From positions 1 to 64,000 of the forward strand of contig JAFXXQ010000040.1 in NCBI GenBank assembly GCA_017542145.1: 64,000 nucleotides of DNA, given 5' to 3'. The notes beneath the pieces were generated by a model. It searched no databases. It was not told where the DNA came from and worked only from the letters and a program-made list of their open reading frames with translations. This document shows, in pieces, positions 42,963 to 51,112 of this stretch (its first letter is position 1; each line of letters begins with the position of its first letter). This DNA is from Bacteroidaceae bacterium (lineage in GTDB: Bacteria > Bacteroidota > Bacteroidia > Bacteroidales > Bacteroidaceae). The translations under genes were made by a program, and so were the position numbers.

Positions 42963-43949
42963 ATGAAAACTGTTGTCCTTGATGCCTATTCTGTGAACCC
43001 CGGCGATTTGTCGTGGGAGTGGCTCGACGAACTGGGGACGTCCGTTGTCTATCCCCGCACAGCCCCCAATGAGGTCATCGCCCGCTGTCAGGAGGCCGAT
43101 GCTGTCCTCACCAACAAAGTCATCCTCAACGAGAAGGAACTCTCTGCCCTGCCACGGCTGAAATACATCGGCGTGCTGGCCACGGGCTACAATGTCGTTG
43201 ACCTTGCCGCGGCTTCGGGACGTGGCATCGTCGTCACCAACATCCCCGCCTACAGTACCGACAGCGTTGCACAAAGCGTTTTTGCCCACATCCTCAACAT
43301 CACCAACAGCGTCGGATACTACGCGGAGGAAAATAGGTCAACAAGTCCACAAGTCAACAAGCCAACTGGCAGCCGGTGGGCGGAGAGTATCGACTTCTGC
43401 TACTACGACACCCCTCTTACCGAACTTGCCGGCAAGACGCTGGGTATCATCGGCTACGGTCGCACAGGCAGTCGTGTGGCCGCCATTGCCCTCGCCTTCG
43501 GCATGAAAGTGCTCGTCTATACCTCCAAGCCCCAGAGCGCCCTCCCCATCGGTATCGTCAAAGCCACGCTCGACGACATCTTCCGCCACTCCGACATCGT
43601 CAGCCCCCACTGCCCCCTGACGCCTGACACTCATCACCTTGTGAACGCCGAACGGCTTGCCCTGATGAAACCCACAGCCATCCTCATCAACACTTCGCGA
43701 GGCCCCGTCGTCGACGAGCAAGCTCTGGCTGATGCCCTCCACCGAGGAGAGATTTTCGCAGCCGGCGTTGATGTCCTTGACCACGAGCCACCAACGCCCA
43801 GCTGCCCCCTGCTCACGACACCCCGCTGCTATATCACACCTCACATCGCCTGGGCTACCCGCGAAGCCCGCATCCGCCTCATGGACATCTGCCGCCAGAA
43901 CCTCACCGCCTTTGCCCACGGACAGCCGATTAACGTCGTCAATCCTTAA
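42963..43949 (+). CDS. D-2-hydroxyacid dehydrogenase
   Basis: A 328-residue NAD-dependent dehydrogenase of the hydroxypyruvate/glycerate reductase branch. The nucleotide loop is LGIIGYGRTGSRVA near 160-173, the substrate arginine is in INTSRGPVVDE near 237, the acid is in DVLDHEPP near 265, and the histidine is in ITPHIAWAT near 284, all expected for a working enzyme. An in-frame extra of about 12 residues near 122-136 (ENRSTSPQVNKPTGSRW) is encoded by CAACAAGTCCACAAGTCAAC words that elsewhere occur between genes. Likely reactions are hydroxypyruvate or glyoxylate reduction; the substrate is not certain. Confidence 0.85.
   Translation: MKTVVLDAYSVNPGDLSWEWLDELGTSVVYPRTAPNEVIARCQEADAVLTNKVILNEKELSALPRLKYIGVLATGYNVVDLAAASGRGIVVTNIPAYSTDSVAQSVFAHILNITNSVGYYAEENRSTSPQVNKPTGSRWAESIDFCYYDTPLTELAGKTLGIIGYGRTGSRVAAIALAFGMKVLVYTSKPQSALPIGIVKATLDDIFRHSDIVSPHCPLTPDTHHLVNAERLALMKPTAILINTSRGPVVDEQALADALHRGEIFAAGVDVLDHEPPTPSCPLLTTPRCYITPHIAWATREARIRLMDICRQNLTAFAHGQPINVVNP
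43335..43370 (+). repeat. GTCAACAAG micro-repeat inside a gene
   Basis: GGTCAACAAGTCCACAAGTC followed by AACAAGCCAAC repeats the word family seen between genes at 39049-39057, 44853-44866 and 52388-52423. It is in frame within the dehydrogenase gene, in a surface loop before the nucleotide-binding domain. Confidence 0.55.
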
Positions 43950-43963
43950 AAAACCCCAATAAA

Positions 43964-43995
43964 TTTGCATTATCGCGCAGCTTGACGTAATTTTG
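43964..43995 (+). promoter_or_regulatory. Promoter of bamD-rpoZ
   Basis: TTTG at 43964-43967 and TAATTTTG at 43988-43995, spacer 20 nt. It lies 20 nt before the bamD ATG and is one of the best matches in the window. Confidence 0.8.
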
Positions 43996-44015
43996 CACGA
44001 TTTTTCTGTAATAGG

Positions 44016-44843
44016 ATGAAGAAGCAACCCACCATTCACATGCTCCGGCTGACGCTTACCCTGCTCGTAGTGGCGATGCTCACGGCCTGCACTCCCTTTG
44101 CCAAGGTGCAGAAGACCATGAACGTCCAGTACAAGTACGAGGCAGCCAAGGCTTACTTCGTCGAGGGCAAGTACGACCGCGCAGCCGAGTTGCTGGAGGA
44201 CGTCAACGCCTTCATGAAAGGCTCGGCCAACGGTGAAGAGTGCCTCTACATGCTTGCCATGTGCTACTTCAACCAGAAGGACTACATCAGCGCATCCACC
44301 TATCTGCAGACCTACTCCACCTCCTATCCACGCGGACTCTACGCCGAGCAGGCGCGCTACCACGCCATCATCGCTCTCTATCGCGACACCCCCGACCCGC
44401 GCCTCGACCAGTCGAGTACCGCCCGCGCCATCGAGGAAATCCAGCTGTTCAACGAGTACTACCCCTACTCGCGCTACCACGCCCAGGTGGAGGACATCCT
44501 CTACACCCTCTACGACCGCCTGGTGGAAAAGGAATATCGCTCAGCCCAGCTCTACTACAACCTGGGCAACTACATGGGCAACAATTACCAGGCCTGCATC
44601 ATCACCGCCCAGAACGCCATGCGCGACTATCCCTACACGAAGTATCGCGAGGAGCTTTCGTTCCTCGTCCTCAAAGCCAAGTATACCATGGCGCGCGAAA
44701 GCGTAAAGGACAAGATGCTCGACCGCTATCGCGATGCCATCGACGAATACTACGCCTTCAAGAACGAGTTCCCCGAAAGCACCCGCCTGAAGGAAGCCAC
44801 CAATATGTTCAACGATGCCGAGCGAGCCATCAAGAGGCTTTGA
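44016..44843 (+). CDS. bamD: Outer membrane assembly lipoprotein BamD
   Basis: A 275-residue lipoprotein with a signal peptide ending in the lipobox LTAC (C25). TPR-like repeats follow: YEAAKAYFVEGKYDRAAELL near 38-57, then CLYMLAMCYFNQKDYISAS and similar. With BamA it folds beta-barrel proteins into the outer membrane. It is followed after 39 nt by rpoZ and then the DUF4293 gene, the standard Bacteroidetes order, which supports the call. Confidence 0.92.
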   Translation: MKKQPTIHMLRLTLTLLVVAMLTACTPFAKVQKTMNVQYKYEAAKAYFVEGKYDRAAELLEDVNAFMKGSANGEECLYMLAMCYFNQKDYISASTYLQTYSTSYPRGLYAEQARYHAIIALYRDTPDPRLDQSSTARAIEEIQLFNEYYPYSRYHAQVEDILYTLYDRLVEKEYRSAQLYYNLGNYMGNNYQACIITAQNAMRDYPYTKYREELSFLVLKAKYTMARESVKDKMLDRYRDAIDEYYAFKNEFPESTRLKEATNMFNDAERAIKRL

Positions 44844-44882
44844 GAGGACAACGAGTCAACAAGTTAATAACAATATATAACA

Positions 44883-45218
44883 ATGGATTACAAAAAAACC
44901 AACGCCCCCACCAACACGCAAACCCGCAACATGAACGACTTCCGCGAGGGAACGGACAATGTCTATGAAACCGTGGCCGTCCTCGGCAAGCGCGCCAACC
45001 AGATCTCCGTCGAAATCCGCGACGAGCTCAAGAAGAAGCTCGAAGAGTTCAGCACCAAGCAGGACAACCTCGAGGAGGTGTTCGAGAACCGCGAGCAGAT
45101 TGAAATCTCCCGCTTCTACGAGCGCATGCCCAAGCCCACCCTCATCGCCACGCAGGAGTACCTCGACCACCGTCTCTACTTCCGCAACCCCGCCAAAGAC
45201 AAGGAAAATATGGCATAA
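44883..45218 (+). CDS. rpoZ: RNA polymerase omega subunit, Bacteroidetes type
   Basis: A 111-residue diverged omega/Rpb6-like subunit. NVYETVAVLGKRANQISVEI near residues 25-44 is the conserved omega core helix (in E. coli, KRARQL). It helps fold and hold the beta-prime subunit. The family is hard to see by sequence alone, but its position between bamD and the DUF4293 gene is diagnostic in Bacteroidetes. Confidence 0.85.
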   Translation: MDYKKTNAPTNTQTRNMNDFREGTDNVYETVAVLGKRANQISVEIRDELKKKLEEFSTKQDNLEEVFENREQIEISRFYERMPKPTLIATQEYLDHRLYFRNPAKDKENMA

Positions 45219-45221
45219 TAG

Positions 45222-45290
45222 TCAAGGGTTAAGAAAATAGTTTTAGAATCGGAATGCTGCATGCAGGACATTCTTTCTTAGCTCTTAACT
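45222..45290 (+). repeat. Dispersed intergenic element, copy 2
   Basis: GTTAAGAAAATAGTTTTAGA, then GGAATGCTGCATGCAGGACA and TTCTTTCTTAGCTCTTAAC, in the same order as copy 1 at 16000-16075. It lies between rpoZ and the DUF4293 gene. Confidence 0.5.
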
Positions 45291-45307
45291 AAAAACTTGA
45301 AAGGTTT

Positions 45308-45778
45308 ATGAAATTTCGTCTTCAGCACATTTGTCTATTATTGGCGCTGGCAGCGCTGGTTGTCTGCCTCTGCTACCCCCTCGTCCAGTTCATCTATACG
45401 GACCAGACGGCTGTCACGATGACCAACTTCAGCCTTGTCCATCTCGACGGCAGCCGCCACAGCTCGCCGTGGGCCCTGGGCGGACTGCTCATCGCCACCG
45501 GGCTCTGCCAGCTGTTCGTGCTGCTCATCTCGGTGTTCCAGAACTTCGCCCTGCAGAAGCGCGGGCTCATCGTGGCCATGCTCCTGCTCGCGGGCTACTA
45601 TGTGGTCTACCTCATCTTCGTGCTCATCCTGCGTGCCGACGTTCAAGCCACCTTCCCCCGCTGGACCTCTATCCTGCCCCTCGTGAGCCTCATCCTCACC
45701 TTCATGGCCTTTAACGCCGTGCGCCGCACCGAGGCCCAGATCATCGCCTCGGCCAACAACTTCCGCCTTCGCGACTAA
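45308..45778 (+). CDS. DUF4293 family membrane protein
   Basis: A 156-residue protein with four hydrophobic segments (about 8-32, 58-78, 85-108 and 118-138) and the DUF4293 pattern: an N-terminal helix, a polar loop carrying FSLVHLDGS, and a tail RTEAQIIASANNFRLRD, where the final R-L-R-D is typical. Function unknown. It follows rpoZ as usual in Bacteroidetes and precedes a bidirectional terminator. Confidence 0.85.
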   Translation: MKFRLQHICLLLALAALVVCLCYPLVQFIYTDQTAVTMTNFSLVHLDGSRHSSPWALGGLLIATGLCQLFVLLISVFQNFALQKRGLIVAMLLLAGYYVVYLIFVLILRADVQATFPRWTSILPLVSLILTFMAFNAVRRTEAQIIASANNFRLRD

Positions 45779-45807
45779 CGGCGCCCTCCCCCTCCGTATA
45801 GAAAAAA

Positions 45808-45865
45808 AAGAAAGAGAAAAGGAGAAAAGGAGAAACGGATAAAGCGTTCTCCTTTTCTCTTTCTT
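45808..45865. terminator. Bidirectional terminator
   Basis: AAGAAAGAGAAAAGGAGAA (45808-45826) pairs over 19 bp with its exact complement at 45847-45865, with an A-run before it and pyrimidines after. It lies between the converging DUF4293 and DUF6057-like genes. Confidence 0.7.
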
Positions 45866-45904
45866 CCTCTTCTCCCTTTCCACTTTTCTGCGCGGAACGC
45901 TCCG

Positions 45905-47038
45905 TTACATGAATCGCTCGGCATAGTAGTACCAGAACGTCTTGCCGTAGGTGAGGAAGAGGGTGTTGAGGGTGGCCTTATGGTCGGTGTGGCTGGTGCG
46001 CAGCGTGGTGAGGAAGTCGTCGAGCTGGGGCTGCAACTCATCATCGGCATAGCTGGTAGTGCCCGTCAACACCTTGGTGAGCAGCCAGGCCTCGCGCCAA
46101 TGGCGGGGCGACGCATTCGGTTTTCCCTGAGGTGGCGGAGGGAAGGCTTCGGTGAAATCCGTCAGACGTCCTTCCAGAAGCAGTGACGCGGCAAACAGGT
46201 CGCGGTGCAGAGGGGTGTCATTCTGATGATAGAGGCGGCGGTAGAAGGCTCCGGTAGTCTCGCCTCCATAGGGCTCAACACCCAGGAATTCGTAGAATGT
46301 CCCTGCGCCGTAGAGCGTATTCTGACGGGTGAAGCGGCTGACACACAGTCCGTCTACGCCGTAGGGCTGGGGATAGGTGAAAAGCTCGTTACCGGCACGC
46401 CCCTCACGGGCAAGGGCTACGTTGCGCAGAGCTGTCAAGGCAGGCGTGGTCTCTAATGACCGACGACCCACAGCAGCCACGCAGTCGGCACGTCCGTTGG
46501 CAGCATACCGATAGGCAGCCAGCTCCTGATGCAGGGCGGCATCGTGGTTGGTCAGCATCATGCAGAGTACCATGCTGACGACCGTCACTACCAGCCCCGG
46601 CAGCAACAGGGCCGAGAACGACGTTCGCTTGTCGGAATACCAATGGGCGCTCAGCCAGCAGACAATCAGCAGCATCAGCACACAGCCGCCCACAACGAAC
46701 GCCCAGGGGCGGAGGTCGTAGTGCATTGAGGCGCCGTCGACAGAGGTGGTCAGCCCCAACAACAGGTACGAAGGTACCCACGTGAAGGCCTCCCATCGTC
46801 CTCCGAGACGGGTGATGAGCTTCACTATCCACCGCAGCACGATGAGCACCAGTGCCACGATGACCGCCGTCACCAGCGGATTGTTCAGCGTCTGCCCACG
46901 AGACCACGTGGCCTGCATCAGCGCCACAAGGTCACGTTGGAAAAAGGCAAAGAACAGCACCGTGAAGACCACGAACAGCACGGCGTAGATGATGGCTATC
47001 GGCTTGTTGCGCTTATCCTGAGCTCGTCTCATTGCCAT
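45905..47038 (-). CDS. DUF6057-like membrane protein
   Basis: A 377-residue protein starting at the ATG at 47038; an earlier in-frame ATG would lie inside glgB. The N-terminal half has four or five hydrophobic helices (about 13-35, 50-70, 78-98, 108-130, 140-160). The C-terminal half is soluble and helical, with repeated TPR-like spacing (ALTALRNVALAREG, RDLFAASLLLEGRL, WREAWLLTKVLTG). This resembles the Bacteroidetes DUF6057 family, whose role is unknown. Its start overlaps the glgB stop region (the glgB stop at 47044 is 5 nt upstream), so it is co-transcribed with the branching enzyme. Confidence 0.6.
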   Translation of the reverse strand: MAMRRAQDKRNKPIAIIYAVLFVVFTVLFFAFFQRDLVALMQATWSRGQTLNNPLVTAVIVALVLIVLRWIVKLITRLGGRWEAFTWVPSYLLLGLTTSVDGASMHYDLRPWAFVVGGCVLMLLIVCWLSAHWYSDKRTSFSALLLPGLVVTVVSMVLCMMLTNHDAALHQELAAYRYAANGRADCVAAVGRRSLETTPALTALRNVALAREGRAGNELFTYPQPYGVDGLCVSRFTRQNTLYGAGTFYEFLGVEPYGGETTGAFYRRLYHQNDTPLHRDLFAASLLLEGRLTDFTEAFPPPPQGKPNASPRHWREAWLLTKVLTGTTSYADDELQPQLDDFLTTLRTSHTDHKATLNTLFLTYGKTFWYYYAERFM

Positions 47039-47043
47039 GGGGT

Positions 47044-49062
47044 TTAGACGTTTATTTCGCTCCGCTTCAGCACCACAGCCGTGCGGGCAGGGATGTAAAG
47101 CCGCAGCCACTCCTTACGCTGACGGCGGTAGAGAGGGTCAGGACAGGAGTAATGGTCGATTGTTGCGTCCGAAAGCCCTTGTCCGCCAAAGGCAGGATTG
47201 TCCGTTCCCAGCACCTCGCGATAGATGCCGCGGGGCACGAGCAGGCCGTAGTCGGTAAACGACTTCACAGGGTTGAAGTTGAACACAAAGAGCAGATCGC
47301 CACGCAGATAGGCCAGCACCTGATCACCATCGTTTTGGCAGACGGGAAGTATATTCTTCTTTTGGAAGTTGCGGACAGAGCCGATGAGGTGTATCATCTC
47401 CTCGTCGAACAAGCCGAGGTACTGGTAGCAGAGACGGTCGTTATCGCGCAGGCTCCATTGGCGGCGGGCATACTTGTAACTCCAGCCGTTGCCCTGACGG
47501 GGGAAATCAATCCACTCGGGGTGGCCAAACTCGTTACCCATGAAGTTGAGATAGGCGCCGTTGATGGTGGAAGCTGTGAGCAAGCGTATCATCTTGTGCA
47601 GGGCGATGCCGCGGTTGACGGTGTAGTTCTCGTCACCCTTGGCAAAGTGCCAGTACATGTCGGCATCCACCAGACGGAAAATGATGGTCTTGTCGCCCAC
47701 CAGCGCCTGGTCGTGACTCTCGGCATAGGAGACAGTATGCTCGTCGGCACGGCGGTTGGTGACCTCCCAAAAGAGTGAAGTGGGTTTCCAGTCCTCGTCA
47801 ACGCGCTCCTTGATAACCTTAATCCAATAGTCGGGAATGTTCATGGCCATGCGGTAGTCGAAGCCGTAGCCGCCGTCGGCGATGGGGGCAGCCAGTCCGG
47901 GCATGCCGCTCACCTCCTCGGCAATGGTGATGGCCGAGGGGTTGACCTCGTGAATCAAGGCGTTGGCCAATGTCAGGTAGCAGATGGCGTCGCCATCCTG
48001 ACCGCCGTTGTAGTAGGCGCTGTAGTCGGTGTAAGCAGTGCCGAGACCGTGGTCTAGATATATCATCGAGGTGACGCCGTCGAAGCGGAAACCGTCGAAG
48101 TGGAACTCATCCATCCAGTATTTGCAGTTTGAGAGCAGGAAGTGGCAGACATCATCGCTACCATAATTGAAGCAGAGGCTGTCCCACTGGCGATGCTCAC
48201 GACGATCGCCGCTGTAGAAGTACTGACAGGGGTCACCGGCAAGGAGGCCAAGGCCTTCGTTTTCGTTCTTCACAGCATGGCTGTGTACGAGGTCCATGAT
48301 GACGCTGACGCCCTGCCGGTGAGCTTCGTCGATGAGTTCCTTCAGCTCCTCGGGAGTGCCGAAGCGGCTGGAGGGAGCAAAGAAGTTGCTGACGTGATAG
48401 CCGAACGAGCCGTAGTAGGGATGCTCCTGAATGGCCATGATTTGGATGCAGTTATATCCTGCTTTGACTACGCGGGGCAACACCCGCTCACGGAACTCGT
48501 TGAAGGTGCCCACGCGCTCCTCGTCCTGCGCCATGCCGATGTGACACTCGTAGATGAGCAGCGGGTCGCGGCGTGGACGGAACGTCTTCTTCCTCCACTT
48601 ATAAGTGGCTACATGCGGATCCCACACCTGAGCGCTGAAGATAGCCGTAGCCGCATCCTGCACCACGCGCTGGGCAAAGGCAGGGATGCGCTCGCCGCTA
48701 CCACCGTTCCACTCCACCAGCATCTTATAGTGCTGGCCGTGGCGGAGAGCCTCATCGGACAACGTCACCTCCCAGTCGCCATGGGGATTGAGACGCGTCA
48801 GACGATATTCGTCACGACGCTGCCAGTCGTTGAAATCGCCCACCAGCCAGATGGCCGTGGCGTTGGGAGCCCACTCGCGGAACACCCAGCCGTCGTCGGT
48901 GCGATGGAGGCCATACCAGAGATGGCCGTTGGCAAACTCTGTCAGCGTGCGCTGTCCCTTCTCCGTCAGCGTCTGCAGGCGCTGGCAGTAGTAGTCATAT
49001 CGTCCTTCGATGGCAGCCTCGTAAGGTTTCAACCAGGGGTCGTTCTTGATGAGATTCAGCAT
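47044..49062 (-). CDS. glgB: 1,4-alpha-glucan branching enzyme
   Basis: It cuts alpha-1,4-glucan and re-attaches the piece by an alpha-1,6 bond, building glycogen branches. The 672 residues hold an N-terminal carbohydrate module (VFREWAPNATAIWLVGDFNDW near 59-79) and a GH13 barrel: VHSHAVKNENEG, the nucleophile region FDGFRFDGVTSM, the acid region ITIAEEVSGMPG, and SYAESHDQALVG with the third acid. The N-terminus and motif spelling resemble the eukaryote-like (GBE1) branch, as is usual in Bacteroidetes, rather than the E. coli type. A protein of unknown function follows closely. Confidence 0.94.
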   Translation of the reverse strand: MLNLIKNDPWLKPYEAAIEGRYDYYCQRLQTLTEKGQRTLTEFANGHLWYGLHRTDDGWVFREWAPNATAIWLVGDFNDWQRRDEYRLTRLNPHGDWEVTLSDEALRHGQHYKMLVEWNGGSGERIPAFAQRVVQDAATAIFSAQVWDPHVATYKWRKKTFRPRRDPLLIYECHIGMAQDEERVGTFNEFRERVLPRVVKAGYNCIQIMAIQEHPYYGSFGYHVSNFFAPSSRFGTPEELKELIDEAHRQGVSVIMDLVHSHAVKNENEGLGLLAGDPCQYFYSGDRREHRQWDSLCFNYGSDDVCHFLLSNCKYWMDEFHFDGFRFDGVTSMIYLDHGLGTAYTDYSAYYNGGQDGDAICYLTLANALIHEVNPSAITIAEEVSGMPGLAAPIADGGYGFDYRMAMNIPDYWIKVIKERVDEDWKPTSLFWEVTNRRADEHTVSYAESHDQALVGDKTIIFRLVDADMYWHFAKGDENYTVNRGIALHKMIRLLTASTINGAYLNFMGNEFGHPEWIDFPRQGNGWSYKYARRQWSLRDNDRLCYQYLGLFDEEMIHLIGSVRNFQKKNILPVCQNDGDQVLAYLRGDLLFVFNFNPVKSFTDYGLLVPRGIYREVLGTDNPAFGGQGLSDATIDHYSCPDPLYRRQRKEWLRLYIPARTAVVLKRSEINV

Positions 49063-49122
49063 TTTAATGTCTAATGTTTAAGGGTTAAGATTTAACGAAT
49101 AGGTCCGGTTGTTTTGTTTAAG

Positions 49123-49187
49123 GTTTAATGTTTAACGAACACGTCCTCTGAATTTGTTTCATCGTGCAGCCTCATTAAACATTAAAC
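49123..49187. repeat. TTTAATGTTTAA micro-repeat hairpin
   Basis: GTTTAATGTTTA (49123-49134) pairs with TAAACATTAAAC (49176-49187). Related TAATGTTTAA and TTTAACGAA words flank it. It lies between the YhcH-type gene and glgB and may be a weak terminator or a processed structure. Confidence 0.5.
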
Positions 49188-49195
49188 GCTAAACG

Positions 49196-49639
49196 TTAAA
49201 CCATTTTTACTTTTACAATGATTTTCTTCAGTCCTGTCGGGGTGATGCCAGGGGCATGGCCGTCAGCAGGGAAGAAAATAGCAAACATGCCTGGCTTCAG
49301 GGTAAAGTAGTTGGCAGCACGTCCGGGGTAGAGAGCCATGTCTACGGCAGCATCGTAGGGAGCCTCGGGTAGATCCTCAGCCGGTGTGTAGCCCATGGTT
49401 TCCTCGGCTGTGATGGGCACCTGAATATCGATGTACTCCACATGCGTCTCCAGCTTGGCTTCGTCGGCCGTCTTAGGAGGAATGGCATTGACGTTCACAA
49501 TAAGCCTGTCGGGCTCAAGCACAATCTTGCCAGGTTCCAAAGCGGCAAGATTCGTATCACGCAGGAAGCGAACTGCCTCTGCAAATAAGGGGTTCAGTAT
49601 GGCATAATTGCCAAGGTTTTCAAGAGAATCAAGTATCAT
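49196..49639 (-). CDS. YhcH/YjgK/YiaL family protein (DUF386)
   Basis: A 147-residue cupin-like protein of the DUF386 family. ETHVEYIDIQVPITAEETMGY near 85-105 and the metal-site motif FFPADGHAPGI near 125-135 are the signatures. E. coli members sit in sialic acid and sugar operons and are thought to act as sugar isomerases or anomerases. No such operon is adjacent here. It lies between glgB and the MORN-repeat gene. Confidence 0.9.
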   Translation of the reverse strand: MILDSLENLGNYAILNPLFAEAVRFLRDTNLAALEPGKIVLEPDRLIVNVNAIPPKTADEAKLETHVEYIDIQVPITAEETMGYTPAEDLPEAPYDAAVDMALYPGRAANYFTLKPGMFAIFFPADGHAPGITPTGLKKIIVKVKMV

Positions 49640-49674
49640 ATCACCTTACAATTTATTATTCTTTTTTCATTTTC

Positions 49675-50907
49675 TCATTCCTCTCCCTCCCCTTCATCGG
49701 GGACGTCGGCGTTGGAGCCATCGTCGATGTAGTCGCCTTCGCCCTCGCCTTCACCATCGTCCTCTTCATCTTCGCCTTCTTCGTCATCCATCAGCGGGTA
49801 ACCGCGGAATACGATGCTGCTGTCGTTGAAGGAAACCTGTTTGACAAAGGTGCCCTCCTCGTCATACTCGTTGAAGAGTCCCGTACGACGTCCGTGGACG
49901 AACTCGCCCTCAAAGCGGTGGTGCGTCTTTGAATCGATGAGACGCCCGTGTCCATGAGGAAGCCCTGCATGCCACATACCCTTATAGCTACCACCATCGG
50001 CGGTGCTGTAGGTGCCCATTCCGTCGAAGCGCCCCGCCACCCAATGGCCGTCATAGCTGCCGCCGAGGATGAAGCTCATCAGCCCGTCGCCCTGCATGAC
50101 GCCATCATCCATGTGGCCGTTGTATATGTCGCCCGAGACGAAGGTATAGATACCGTCGCCCGTGCGCTGGCCACGGATATAGTCGCCCGTGTAGACATCG
50201 CCATTAGCGAAGCGGTAGGTACCACGGCCGTGCATGACATCGTTGTACCATTGCCCCTCGTAGCGGGCACTGTCGGAGAAGGTGGCCTTCCCCTGCCCGT
50301 GACGCCGTCCACCACGCCAGTTGCCCTCGTAGCGGCTGCCATCGGGGTACGTCATCACCCCCTCGCCGTCGCGGAGATTGTCTTTCCAGCCGCCCATGTA
50401 ATAGGCGCCGGTGCCTGTCCAGGTGTAAGTGCCCTGACCGGAACGCATGCCATGCTCCCACAACCCCGAGTAGGCATCACCGCCCGCATAGAACAGCGTG
50501 CCGTAGCCGTCGATTTCGCCGCCTTGCCACTGGCCGACGTAACGGTCACCGTTGGGATAGAAGCGTGTGCCACGCCCCTGCGGACGATCCTGCACCCAGT
50601 TGCCCTCGTAGCGGCTGCCATCGCGGTAGTAGCAAGTACCGTCGCCCTGTCGCTTGCCGTGAACAAACTGTCCCACATAGCGTTCTCCGCCCTCACGCGT
50701 CAGCTCACCCCATCCGTTAGGCACAAGGCCAAGGATGGACTCGCCTTGATAAGTCGAGCCGTCGTGCAGGTGGATGGTCTTCCCTTTTACGGTGTCGCCA
50801 TCTACCACCTGCGGGGCAGCTGCGCTGGCAGCCGATGTCCCCATCAGCATTACGAAAAAGGCAGGTAGAAGGATATATAGGTGTTTCTTTGTCACTTTAG
50901 AAATCAT
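49675..50907 (-). CDS. Secreted MORN-repeat protein with acidic tail
   Basis: A 410-residue protein with a cleavable-type signal peptide (hydrophobic 10-22, then ASAAAPQ). Thirteen 23-residue MORN repeats run from about residue 50 to 350; examples are SRYEGNWVQDRPQGRGTRFY and DRYVGQWQGGEIDGYGTLFY. Then comes an Asp/Glu/Gly tail (EGEDEEDDGEGEGEGDY). MORN repeats form a long beta meander and usually mediate lipid or protein contacts. Because of the signal peptide it should act in the periplasm or at the surface. No enzymatic domain is visible. A good promoter lies 34 nt upstream. Confidence 0.88.
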   Translation of the reverse strand: MISKVTKKHLYILLPAFFVMLMGTSAASAAAPQVVDGDTVKGKTIHLHDGSTYQGESILGLVPNGWGELTREGGERYVGQFVHGKRQGDGTCYYRDGSRYEGNWVQDRPQGRGTRFYPNGDRYVGQWQGGEIDGYGTLFYAGGDAYSGLWEHGMRSGQGTYTWTGTGAYYMGGWKDNLRDGEGVMTYPDGSRYEGNWRGGRRHGQGKATFSDSARYEGQWYNDVMHGRGTYRFANGDVYTGDYIRGQRTGDGIYTFVSGDIYNGHMDDGVMQGDGLMSFILGGSYDGHWVAGRFDGMGTYSTADGGSYKGMWHAGLPHGHGRLIDSKTHHRFEGEFVHGRRTGLFNEYDEEGTFVKQVSFNDSSIVFRGYPLMDDEEGEDEEDDGEGEGEGDYIDDGSNADVPDEGEGEE

Positions 50908-50940
50908 TTACGGCTAACCTTATTATTATATAAATGACTG

Positions 50941-50972
50941 CAAAGATACCCTATTCCCCGCAAACGGCCAAA
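50941..50972 (-). promoter_or_regulatory. Promoter of the MORN-repeat gene
   Basis: On the minus strand TTTG (50969-50972), 20 nt, then TATCTTTG (50941-50948). Confidence 0.75.
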
Positions 50973-51112
50973 CAAAAGGATGAAAAAAACAGAAAAGCGC
51001 ATTTCGCTTAGCAGATTGTCGGCGTCACAACTCTATCGGGATTCTCCATCAAAATAGGACGTTGATGACGGAAAACGACAGCGTAATTTAACAAGAACGA
51101 AAGACGTGGGCA

